Below are positions 35,601 through 46,700 of a stretch of DNA of 64,000 bases, in pieces. The translations under genes and the position numbers were made by a program. The notes under the pieces are model-generated. The model did no database searches, had not been told where the DNA came from, and worked only from the letters and a program-made list of their open reading frames with translations. Each line of letters begins with the position of its first letter. Within the stretch, counting starts at the first letter, position 1. The stretch comes from Ciona intestinalis (lineage: Eukaryota; Chordata; Ascidiacea; Phlebobranchia; Cionidae). The stretch lies in contig NC_020168.2 in assembly GCF_000224145.3 (NCBI RefSeq), positions 3,128,554 through 3,192,553 of the forward strand. The letters are read 5' to 3'.

Positions 35601-37300
35601 TTTCACGATTTTTGGATTTGTGAAAACTTGGTTTAAAATATTTAAATTCGCCCTCAATGCAAGAGTGTCAACAATGTAATCTGTTTTTCGTGTGGACAAC
35701 TGGAAATAAAGTTTGATTCATTCTAATTTTTAATTTAAAACTTAAATTCAAATATTTTAAATTACTTTTAAAGTTTTAACAGTACATTTGTGACCGCTCG
35801 GTTTGAGCAATTGCAGTTATAAGTCTTGTCCAAGGACACATACGCCCACAATGGTAGCAGCGATGAGCCTTGAACCCATAACCTCGGGGCAGGCACAGGA
35901 AATTATAAATATATATTTATGGCACCCATTTTGTTTTACTGAATAACCCTGCGATACGAAGATAAATAATCATCAAACAACAAACCTGCATTAGGCAAGT
36001 TATTCCTTGATAGGAACGGAATGAATGAGCTTCCAAATCAACAGCTATCTCTGATTCTTGCTTCAGCTCCCTTATTAACATATTTAGTCCATTTACCCCA
36101 TCAACAAATATACATGAATCCGTATCTACTGGGCCTGATCTGTGAGGAAGTATCATATTAAAAAGTTGCATAAAACACAGATTTTCTGGGCAGTTTTAAT
36201 ACAACGGGTTTAGGGCTCTTGCTGCTACCATTGTGGGCGTAAGTGTCCTTGGGCAAGACATTTTCTCCAACCCTGTGGTTACTGATGGGTTGTCCAAATT
36301 ATCAGATATACGTAAAAAAATGAAAAAAAAAACAAAAACTAATCGGCCACAAAGTAACATACATGGTAACTCGTAAGCTGACACGAGGTGTATGAACAAC
36401 CGTGTTATAACGCATGTTGTTTTCCAGCCATGCAAGGATAAAGTAAAGTTACATTTAAACATGACCGCCAACGTGTATGACACAATTTTCATTTGAAATG
36501 TTTCGCCCAAAAATAAATAGGTTACATAACTGGTGAGCAAGCATGAGGTGTTATGAGAAACAGAGCACTTGTATTATAACAACTTTCATTGCCCCGTCAC
36601 ACAAGGATGAATAATTTACATTCATTCATATAAACGACATGCACATACTACATACTTGATGGGGGTCGGTTTTTCCAATTGTGAGGATAAAGGCTTAAAA
36701 TTTTCAAGTTCATATTGATATGGATGGTCGTATACTGCTTCGGAGTGTATAAGGTTGGATATAGCCAGTGAATTGCTTTCATTTTTACTTATGTTGTCTG
36801 CAATAACAGCTTCTGGTTTCTAAATATAGCTTATTCTACAATGCCTCTATGTGGTTAAAAAAAATATTTAACACAAGATGTTATGCTTACTTAGAGTTAA
36901 AAGAAAAAACAAATTATTATATTAATACTATATTACTTTTGTATGTTTTTCGATTGAGGTAGCAAAGATTGGAAAAATAGTTAACACACATGTAGTTTAC
37001 AAAATTAGTAACACACTTTTAGGGTTTTGGCCTTAATTTTTGTGTATTTATACAATATTATGTTCATTGTTCCTGTTATTGCTCCCACAATATATATGAC
37101 GTCCATGCATTATATAACTAGTACCTTGTGAATTAAGAAGAACCAGTTCTTTTGGCAATGGTTTTAATGCATTAGGTTTGTTTGATATCTTTGGTATAAA
37201 TCGTGCATGAGTGTTATCTACAGCATCTTTAAACATTAATTGTGGTTTCTTTATATTTTTTCCAAGTTTTCCATTTTTTTCATTTTTCACAGCAGGGACA
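32440..37300 (-). CDS. EXOSC10: exosome component 10 (Rrp6-type 3'-5' exoribonuclease), N-terminus missing
   Basis: EXOSC10 is the nuclear and nucleolar exosome-associated DEDD-Y exonuclease for rRNA, snoRNA and RNA surveillance. Exons in order: 37125-37300 ([23 protein letters not shown]), 36656-36819 ([11 protein letters not shown]), 35986-36139, 35522-35699, then two copies of an exon pair. The catalytic DEDD residues are visible: D and E in [13 protein letters not shown] in [13 protein letters not shown], and the final D in [11 protein letters not shown] or [11 protein letters not shown]. The HRDC part is [15 protein letters not shown] onward. The phase from the first exon listed to the second does not fit the obvious donor, so an exon or a different donor is missed there. 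PMC2NT exons upstream were not found, and the C-terminal exons are ambiguous. Confidence 0.93.
32825..32955. repeat. about 36-bp minisatellite downstream of an EXOSC10 exon
   Basis: Units carry GATGGTGGTATATAACCAAA, with three to four copies between the 33013 donor and the 32676 acceptor. Confidence 0.75.
33013..33905 (-). CDS. EXOSC10: EXOSC10 duplicated exon pair, downstream copy
   Basis: Exons 33763-33905 and 33013-33439, with exactly the same lengths (143 and 427 nt) as the upstream copy. It reads [20 protein letters not shown], then [20 protein letters not shown]. About 26 of the 570 exon positions differ between the copies and nearly all change an amino acid, while the 323-bp intron between them is almost identical. 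The order and frame are intact, so neither copy looks like a pseudogene. Confidence 0.9.
34025..34195 (-). mobile_element. SINE in EXOSC10 intron, copy inside the left duplicate
   Basis: GTATGGCTTACAAATCAGAC, TACTGGGTTGCAGCAATTGT, GAGCCGTGCACCCATAACTC. The same insertion, with one base different in the core, is at 35315-35485, so it predates the duplication. Confidence 0.8.
34244..34293. other. assembly gap, 50 N, inside the EXOSC10 duplication
   Basis: Exactly 50 N. The sequence before it (33003-34243) and after it (34294-35535) are about 1.24-kb near-copies in direct orientation at an offset of 1290-1292 bp. The left copy stops abruptly 14-15 bases into the exon whose intact copy is 35522-35699. 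Confidence 0.98.
34305..35197 (-). CDS. EXOSC10: EXOSC10 duplicated exon pair, upstream copy
   Basis: Two exons, 35055-35197 and 34305-34731, encode the end of the exonuclease domain ([20 protein letters not shown], then the last DEDD aspartate in [11 protein letters not shown]) and most of the HRDC domain. Both are open and keep the same splice phases as the other copy. The first accepts phase 1 and the second ends in phase 1. The donor of exon 34305-34731 sits only about 11 bp from the N gap. Confidence 0.9.
35315..35485 (-). mobile_element. SINE in EXOSC10 intron, copy inside the right duplicate
   Basis: Same element as 34025-34195, with TACTGGGTTGGAGCAATTGT. Identical boundaries show it is one insertion copied with its surroundings. 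Confidence 0.8.
36205..36460 (+). mobile_element. tRNA-derived SINE without full head
   Basis: GCTGCTACCATTGTGGGCGT, GTCCTTGGGCAAGACATTTT, GCTGACACGAGGTGTATGAA, GCCATGCAAGGATAAAGTAA. Confidence 0.8.
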
Positions 37301-37710
37301 CTATATAACAAGGTGTTATTATAAACAACATTTCATTCAAAACAGAAACGACTTCTTATATTATATTATTAAACAACATTTTATAAAGACTAGCAGAAAA
37401 ATTACCGCTGTACTGACCGGTTGACAAGTTATTTAAAAAATATCCATTTCATACTTTTAAGTATGTTAAAGCGTTCTTAAAAACAGACAAGTGGCAAGTG
37501 GTTGGTTGACTTTCCATGGCAATTATGGGATGCGAGGTAAATTTCATTGACTGCTGAATGCTAAAACATAACAAGTTTCACTTGTCCAATGTGAACGCCA
37601 GTCTTAGTGACAACACACACATATGTGTATAGCCTATTGTTTTTATGTTCATTGACACAAAGCTTTTAAAATAAAAATACCCCTTAAAACCTAAAAGTTC
37701 CAAATAATAA

Positions 37711-38348
37711 AGTTCCGTATTAGCAACCAGTTAAACACTTTATTACATGCTCCACTTAATGTTTATGATACATTTCATTAAGCAAATTTATGGTCTACTG
37801 TAGCACAATAACAAAATTATTATAATATGCTACAATTAAATTAAGTTTCCAAAAGTATAGAGCGCTAATGAAACTGTTTCGTTTCTACGACTCTTAATCC
37901 AATCAAATTATACCAAACAATTGAAATCGAGCATAACATTAAGAGTCCAGACTTCACTGTTTCTATAGAATAATTTTCCCAGCTTTCCAGAATATACTCC
38001 TAATCTAATCTAGTTATGCCAAATGGTAAAGTTCCGTATTAGCAACCAGTTAAACACTTTATTACATGCTCCACTTAATGTTTATGATACATTTCATTAA
38101 GCAAATTTATGGTCTACTGTAGCACAATAACAAAATTATTATAATATGCTACAATTAAATTAAGTTTCCAAAAGTATAGAACGCTAATGAAACTGTTTCG
38201 TTTCTACGACTCTTAATCCAATCAAATTATACCAAACAATTGAAATCGAGCATAACATTAAGAGTCCAGACTTCACTGTTTCTATAGAATAATTTTCCCA
38301 GCTTTCCAGAATATACTCCTAATCTAATCTAGTTATGCCAAATTGCCA
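37711..38348. repeat. 319-bp tandem duplication
   Basis: 37711-38029 and 38030-38348 are almost identical; I found one clear substitution (GAGCGCTAATG versus GAACGCTAATG). A more diverged partial third unit follows to about 38428 (AATTTAAATCGAGCCTAACA). Confidence 0.92.
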
Positions 38349-38929
38349 AGCAATTTAAATCGAGCCTAACATGATAAGTCAAGACCTTATCTTTTATAAA
38401 ATAATTTTCTGGCTTTCCTAAATATTATATTTCTATGGCATAGTACTGTGGGGCAAGATGGGATACCGTTAGCACCCAAATCCCATATTTCTGGATTGTG
38501 TTGTCAGTGCTCAAAAGCGTTTGTTTTCGTCTTGACAAACTTTAATCACTCTTGACAAAATCTTGACAAACTTTAATCAGACTGTAAGTCGGTAATGTTA
38601 ATCATATGATGTTTAACTAAAAATAATGTTTCAATTACGATAAATGATAATGAGGCATAGAAGTGATGCTTTCAATGCGTCCCTACTTAAAATGTAAACG
38701 ATTAATACAGACATCAATTGTTATGTGGATTCTATCCCATTGAACACGTACTCCCAAATTCTCAGACAGTATACCACTATTTCAACAGATCGTATGACTG
38801 GAAATGGTGGTCTAACAGTTTAAGCGTGTGCGAATATATAACAGTGTCCCGAGTTCGAACCGCGCCTGGCAAAACAATTATTTTGGATTTGTTTTTATTT
38901 AATGGGAGATATGGAAGACTATTACTATA

Positions 38930-39152
38930 GAGTAGGGTGGGGAAAGATGGGACACCTTTTCATTTTATTTTTTGCTCTATTTGGTTATAATTAAAGTATT
39001 TCAAAGAATTATAATACCGAATCCTCACAACTCCTATAGTCCTATAAACCAGTGTTAATTGTTTATAATGTTTAAAAACACGATCGGGATATTTGATTTT
39101 GAATATTATGTGCTAAAGGTGTCCCCCCCCCCCCCCCCCCCCCCCTACTATA
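38930..39152. mobile_element. palindromic MITE with a 23-C run in its right terminal repeat
   Basis: Left end GAGTAGGGTGGGGAAAGATG. The right end begins GCTAAAGGTGTC and should continue with ATCTTCCCCCACC, but reads 23 C (39123-39145) before CTACTATA. Confidence 0.8.
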
Positions 39153-40728
39153 CACTTTTTATTATATTTGCACTGCAACATAAATAAAGGCAAAAGTTAC
39201 AGATATTATGTTATGAACAATTTTCCAATACGCTTTGGATTAAGTGCTTTTAAACAAACAGACAGTTTATTCGTTAATTACTCGCTAATTAGGTGATTGT
39301 ATGCACAATGGTTTAAAAATCTATGCTTATCTTATAATTACAGTTAGGAACACAATGGGTACAATCATTTAGTTAAGGCGTAAGGTACATTTTAAATTTA
39401 CATTTTTACAGTAAAGTAATTGTTAATTAATCGATATTCATGAATATATAAATATATTATGACTCGATTTTAAAATTAGCAGTAAGTACTATCGTACTAA
39501 CCTCATTTCACAATGTAAACTGTTCTTGGCAGAATTCCCGCTGTTACAATTCAACTGACTTTGTTTGTATGAAAGCAAGGGTACCAACTAACCTTGACAA
39601 AGTAACGTCCACTCCAGACTATGTTGTTGACGAGTTTCTAACCAAACCAAAAGAAATCATAAACAGGGCAATAATAGTTTCGCGAAATTTCAAGCGAAAC
39701 AAGAGTTGGCTCGTAGGGGAAGTCCCGATTTCTTGAAGAACCCGATACAAAAAAGTTAATTAATCGCTAATTATGCGCGGTTTAAATCTGAAAATTTAGT
39801 CTAAAATTAATAAACATAATTTATAATTTGATTTCAGTCAAGATACTAAAGAATAAATGTTAGAATTAGGAATTAATAAAATTGCGAAAAAAAATCGCCC
39901 CCAAAAGCAAAAAACAAGAGACCAAAGCTCTAATGAGTGAGCACGTATTAAACTAATTAGCATACTATTATTTAACCTTTTCACAACACGGTCGACTAAG
40001 CTCGATCAAAAACAAACCAGAAACCATTGGTGACAGTAGAGCAGTAGGTTAACCTTGCTCGACGAAAAAGAATCTATATGACCCCTATGTGCTCAACGAA
40101 AAAGGCTCAGTATGAACACGTGCTCAATTATCTATTACGAGCTTTGGAATATTCATTTAAACCTATTTGATTTGTATCTATCAAAATTCTTCTATTCACT
40201 GGCTTCATACTACAAGAGTCACGTTACAGTTAGGTTAAATGCACGAGTTACATTTCTTGTACGTTTGGGTTAACCAGGATAGAAATTTTTATAAACTGTA
40301 GTAATCTCCATTTGGCTATTGAAGATCAGAATTAATTTTCTCAATAAAAAAGTTTCATTTTTTAAACACTATAAACTAGTATTCCCACTACAGCTTGAGT
40401 CCAACAGACTTGATACAACACTTAGCATACACGTAACTTAAACTGGACTTTTCACTGTAAGCAAAATGGTTAGGTAGAATTGTATTACACGATCATTTAT
40501 AACGGAAGCATAAGCTTGCACAGCAACACACAATTGAGAAACTTTGTTTGCAGGCATTAGCATAAATACACATGAGTGTACAATTAAAGCACTACATCGA
40601 ATTAGGCACTTATAAAGGAACAGGAAGTTAACCCGATTGGAAGAAACAAGCAAATATTAACATGGATATGAAGGGTTGTACAATAATAATACAACATAGC
40701 TTTTAAGCATCAGATGTATGTCACACAT

Positions 40729-43700
40729 TTAAGAATTCTTTGATGGTGTCTTGATGATAACCTGTGAATAAAAATGAAATCTATTTTTTGCAAGTGTTGT
40801 TAAAATAAAAAGACAGATTCAGGCCTGTTTTACTCTAAGGCACACAAAAACTGTAGTTTCATTTTTTCTGCAGATATAAAAAATGTCCACAATAAACCTT
40901 TGTAGTACTTATGGACCAATTTTGTGCAAAAGACAACTGTGTTATAGCGGGCACCCATGCTATACCTAGCATGTGTTATGCCATGCAGAAATAAATAAGT
41001 AATAAAGTTAAAACTATGTGGAATTCTCTAGTAAGTGTAAAACTATGTGGAATTCTCTAGTAAGTGTATTCAAAACTGTGGCCACTTACGCATTTGACTT
41101 CTGTGTAGTTTGCAAGTCCATACTCTCCAAGTTCACGACCTTGTCCAGACATCTTGTACCCACCAAATGGGGTCATGGAAGAAAACGAATTGAAGGTGTT
41201 AACCCTGGGTGTATAGAGGGATTTATAGTTACAAGAAACCGGTTATTTGTACTTCAAAAAGTGGCAGTAATAAAACCAAAACTTACACTTAAGCCAAAAT
41301 TGCTTGAGAAAACTTATGTCTCAATTAGGGTTAAGCCATAATTGTTGGCAAATATCATTTCCTTATCAAGAAAAGCAACTTGTTTATTTACCCAACCAAA
41401 AACACTATTTTCAAATCGAGTGAGGTCACTTCTTACCAAGAGTCCTCGAATTTCAAATCCCACTGTATTGGCCCAACTAGAAGAACCATACATACAATAA
41501 TAAAACATAACCTACCAGACAGTTCCAGCACGGACACTGTTGGACACTGTAATAGCAGTGTTGAGATCTTTAGTGAAGACGGCAGCAGCCAACCCATATA
41601 CAGTGTTGTTAGCACGCTCAATAACTTCTTCCATTGTTTTAAATTTCATGATTTGCTGCACAGGTCCAAATATCTGCAGAAAGGACAAAAGGTTGATGAG
41701 GAGTATTTTTAATTACATGTTTTTCATTTACATTATTTAAAATGTGTTTCGAGCTAAAAGGTATTATGTCAGATAATAAAAGCTGCCTTATTTACAGGCT
41801 TTATTTACATTAATCAAATGACTGTCCAAAAATTACAAAACAAATATATACTTGTTTCTCAATTGAATTAATCAAAAATCAAAATATGTTGAGCTAAAAA
41901 GTGTTATATGTTAGATGGTAAAAGCTGTTAAGCGCAACCTTATTCAAAGGCTTCAATAACATCCCTATACACCTTGTGCCCATTTACAAGATACCACGTA
42001 TGTAACTTTATAGCAGCATTTCTTACACTGGGGTAAATTTACCCCTGGATTTAATTCCTCGTATTTATAGGATAAATAGCTAACAATAGAAATCCAAATT
42101 AGCTGACAAGTCAGAAAAATTGTGCCAATTGTACCTTACTATTCCAGTTAATATTAACTGCTAATCCGATAAATGTAATTAGTTTTTTTTTGAATTTTAG
42201 TAAATGAGCGCCATATTACACATTGGGGGTAAATCTGATAAGCATCTTTGTTAAAAGGGTAAAACATACAAAAAGTTTAAGAACCAGTGCTTTACACCCA
42301 CCTCTTCCGTTGCAATCCTCATGTGATCTTTGACGTTTCCAAACACAGTAGGTTGAATGTAATATCCCTTGTCTCCATGTCTCTCTCCTCCACACAGAAG
42401 CTCCGCTCCCTCATCCTTGCCACTCTGGATTAGCTCCTGGATCTTCTTGAACTGCTCTGCGTCCACCTGGAAGAAGAATCAATTGATCATGAAGATAGTA
42501 AGATACCATCAATTTTCTATTGTTATTTGTGTGGATAAGGTCCTTGTTAAGCACCATTGATTTAGGCCAGATTTGGTCCAATACCCAAGAACCCTTATAT
42601 AAGTTGTCCATGCAACTAGTGCAGCTCTGTCCTGGACTCCATATACATGAAGATACCATCAATACCAAGTGCCTTCAATATTTGGAGGGCGTGCCCAGTA
42701 ACATATGTGCCATGTAGTTTGTATTATAAGCTTTTAAGCTATACAGTGGTTAGATAGTACATTTTATTTATGGGTGTCCTGTTTTATAGTGTTTCAACAA
42801 AATCTTGGGTGATATTGCTAAATTGTAGTTTTTTACATTTATAATGTGAAACTTATTTATTAATGTGAAGAATGCTGTAGGCCCTGCATATTTGTATAGA
42901 CTATAGACACTTAGAAGTAAGATAAACGCAGCAGGGTGTAAAATAACAGTCACCTTCGTTTTAGATATTGGAGTGACATACTAACATGCCTAGTAATTAG
43001 AGTACTGCTAGTTAAATACAAAAAATACAAATAATGACCAAAGTTCCATATTCTTAGGTGCGGAGTATAGACCCAATGTAAAACCTATAATATGCGAGGT
43101 ATGTGACCTACATTGTGTTTAGACATGATTAATCTGCAATAGATCTGATGATAACTGCCTTCGGGTCAACTAATTGACCTTTACAGACCAGTGCCCGTCG
43201 TGCACTGACGCTCGAGGGCTTTTAACCATAAAAAGTAGCCAATAAAGTCCAGACCAAAATAAACAGCAGCATACCTGAGGTCCTTGTTCAACACCAGTCT
43301 CAAATGGTGAACCAACTGTTCGTTTCTTTGCCCTTGCCACGCTCTTCTTCACAAATTCGTCGTAAATTGATTCTTGGACAAACACACGCGAACCGGCGCA
43401 GCAACATTGTCCCTGGAAAAAATTACATGTTAGTATATTATTAAAACTTTGAAAAGTATTAGTGTTTTTTTTAATAATTTACTGACAATTAAACAAAATA
43501 AATGGAGATTTTACAAACTATGGGTAAACTTTAAAAGAAAAAATTCAATTAGGTTTTTAAAAATGTCTGCAGCATTTTTACTGCTAAAATAGAGGAACCC
43601 ATACCATGTTAAAGAACAAGCCGAAGTGGGCCATCTCCACAGCATAATCAAGGTCTGCGTCCTCGAAAATAATGTTTGGACTTTTGCCTCCTAGCTCAAG

Positions 43701-46700
43701 GGTTACCCTCTTTAAATTACTTTTCCCTGCAGCTTGCATGATGAGATGGCCAACCTGTAAGAAAAATCGTTGTATACAAACATGTATACTCTACATATGG
43801 AGTAATTTGTGTAAGTAACTGTTTCTGAAATCTGTATTGAATATTTTCATCTGTAAAGGACAGTGACAAAACTTTGTAAGTTTGTAAACTGTTCGGTCTG
43901 GTCATAATTTTTGACTAATGTTTTTCACTATTTTTTTTCTTTTTACATAAAAGTGTTTGGTTGCATACAACAAAGAAATTTGCTATTTTTTTGCTAAATT
44001 GCTAAGAAATTTGGCTAACTTGTTTGTTAGCATATTACAAACAAAGAAATTTGCCACTACAACTTCGACTATAGAGAAAACAATATATATATAAATAGTA
44101 GACCACATTATACCTCTGTTGAACCAGTGAATGCAACTTTATCAACATCCATGTGCTCACTAATGGCGGCACCAGCAGTTGGTCCATACCCAGGTATCAT
44201 GTTTACAACACCAGGAGGAAATCCAGCCTATGGGTAATACAGATGAAGTGTTATTATGGTAACACTGTGGCATAGTGGTTAGCGCGCCTGCCTGTAACCC
44301 AGAAGTAATGAGTCCAAGGCTTGACGTTGCTACCATTGTGGGCGTATGTGTCCTTGGGCAAAACACTTAACGACAATTGCTCCAACCCAGTGGTCACTTA
44401 TGGGTTGTCTAAATTATCAGCCATACATAAAAAAAATTAAAAAAATTAAAAAAACTAATCACCCACAAAGTAACATACAAAAAAAAGTGTTAATATGGTA
44501 AATTAGGTTTAGATGTGAACATAACGAGATAAGAGCGGTATGTTTAAATATGGTTTAGATTTAATGTTACATTTTAAATTTGGTTTAGATTTAACAAGGC
44601 ATGTTAATTTTGATTTTGGTTATATAGGACTCTAAATATAAGGGACAGGGTAAAAGCATTTTGCCACCTAAAAAAATCAAGTCTGTCTGCAGCTAAATAT
44701 AATTATTATTGTTTTGGTAAACAAGGTTTATTTATGAGTGGAGCTTATATGTGGCCCAAAAAATAATTAAAAAGTTATATAGAGGAAAATAAATGTTAAA
44801 ATTCATTACAGTCTTTAATACAGAAGGGCATATGCTTATTTATGTTTTATAATACAAAAATTATTATGTTTAATGGAAGTTTTTTGGAGAATTAGATATG
44901 TAGAATAAACATGTTTGGTATGGTATATTGAACCTTATTGGTATTACGATAACAGTTAAATTGCCTACAGCAAATCGCGGCTCTCAAAAAAAATTTGAGC
45001 TTGCTTTATTAACACTAAAGCGGGTGTACTTTAAAAAGCAGAATGTCTTTAAAAATGTTTGTTCAAGAATGCAGCATTGCTTGCTTGGTTTATTTTAACT
45101 GCACAAGTTGCCTTGAACTGGAAAACCACCCGATATGGGCTTGTGGAACGTTGGCACAATGTACATCATTAACATTCTAAACTTACAGATAAATGACACG
45201 AACACTTGCTTTTATAGAAGTAGTTCTTATCTAATAGACATCAATAATTTAGAATATGGGGAATAAGACGACTACGACACTTGACAAATATTTATGCATG
45301 ATCAACAAGTAGACAAACATGTTTTTGCCAGTAGAAGGGCTACAATGATTAATGTAAACTAGTAAAAAAAGCGCCGCTAATTTAGTTACACTTGTAGTTC
45401 TTTTTGTTGTTTATAATTGAGACTTCTGTTTAACAAGGTAGACCTAGTCCATTTTTAAAGACTAATATTAAAAAAACTTAAGAACCATATTTGGTGGGCA
45501 TCAAAATGAAACTGGGTTTTCTAAAAACAAACCGATTTATGTTGCAGAGAGGGCAACGCCAACAAAAAGGCCAGCCAAGCCAGCTCGAATTTCATTTTAA
45601 CAAAACATTCTTTACGTCCAGAAACCATGAAGGGCGATGGCCGAATATTAGAGGTCAAGCAACAAAAGTCTACCGCTGTTGAAAATGTTTTTCTTCAAAA
45701 AAATGTTTGATTTAAAAATGTATTGTCACAAATATTTTTCTTTAAAAAATGTTTAATTTGAAAATGTATTGTCACAAATATTTTTCTTCAAAAATGTTTA
45801 ATTTGAAAATGTATTGTCACCTAATTTTAGATTTTGGCACCGTAAAACCTATTAAATTGAACATTTTTCTATTATAGTCTCACTAGTAATATATAGAACT
45901 TTGCGCCCCATTAATAATGAACAATGATTGACACTTCCTGTTGCACCAATGCTGCAATAATGCAAATTGTCACACGATATGCACAATGTTGGTTTTTTAA
46001 GAGGAAACTCTATATTCCTCTAAATAGGTCCTCCTAAAAAAAAACGAGTATAAATCAAAGTATAACAGTTGGCTGCACTATGTTAAGCGTGAAAATGCTT
46101 GCACATAATTGCTATGAACACTCGCAAGTTTTAACACTTGTGTGGTACTTAACAACGGATGTGTTTGTTCTGCGCAATGAGAATGCAAACACATGCTCTA
46201 ATATATAGATGATAGAACAAACTAAAGTTAATATTCAGACTGTGGTTTTGGAAAAGCTAATTTGTGTCACGTAACAGACAGCGGTCACAACACGCAACGT
46301 AAAACATTAATAACCCAGACTAGGCCACAAACTTCAGATAAAAACTAAATGCCATTTAAGTTGATTTAACAAGCCCTAATTTTATCTAGATATAAATAGT
46401 ATGTGTTACTGTACCCCAGTTATAAATGCAGCTATAGTCTATAGAAAGCTTTTTTTATTGCAAAAACTAATCTAAATGGCAACATATGGATTTTGTGCAG
46501 CAATAAACATAGCTACAATATATAGGGCTTTTGCAACTACACAATTTAACCTACATCTTTAAAACTTTGCAATTACAAAATTTAATCTATTTATATATAA
46601 ATGTTGACATGTGTTACTGTACCTCCTTTATAAGTGCAGCAACATACAAAGCTGTAAGAGGAGTTTGTTCAGCTGGTTTCATTACCACCACATTACCCAT

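Larger units (their letters stand above)
37301..40728. other. gene-poor, repeat-rich spacer between EXOSC10 and ALDH
   Basis: About 3.4 kb in which I find no convincing coding exon. It holds a near-perfect 319-bp tandem duplication (37711-38348), a partial third older copy, a MITE fragment (about 38438-38515), a full MITE ending in a 23-C run (38930-39152), and two dispersed repeat blocks shared with 31.3-31.7 kb. Missing EXOSC10 5' exons could be here but were not recognised. Confidence 0.6.

Noticed and set aside
38775..38875. tRNA-like segment with GAGTTCGAACCGCGCC
   Set aside because: The B-box-like string is present, but the T stem does not pair and no acceptor stem can be formed, so I do not call a tRNA.
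39541..39760. Possible EXOSC10 first exon (minus strand, reading ATGATTTCTTTTGGTTTGG)
   Set aside because: Stops appear within 15 codons and there is no similarity to the PMC2NT region.
45491..45682. 63-codon plus-strand ORF in the large ALDH intron
   Set aside because: Low complexity, no recognisable domain, no splice support; probably chance.
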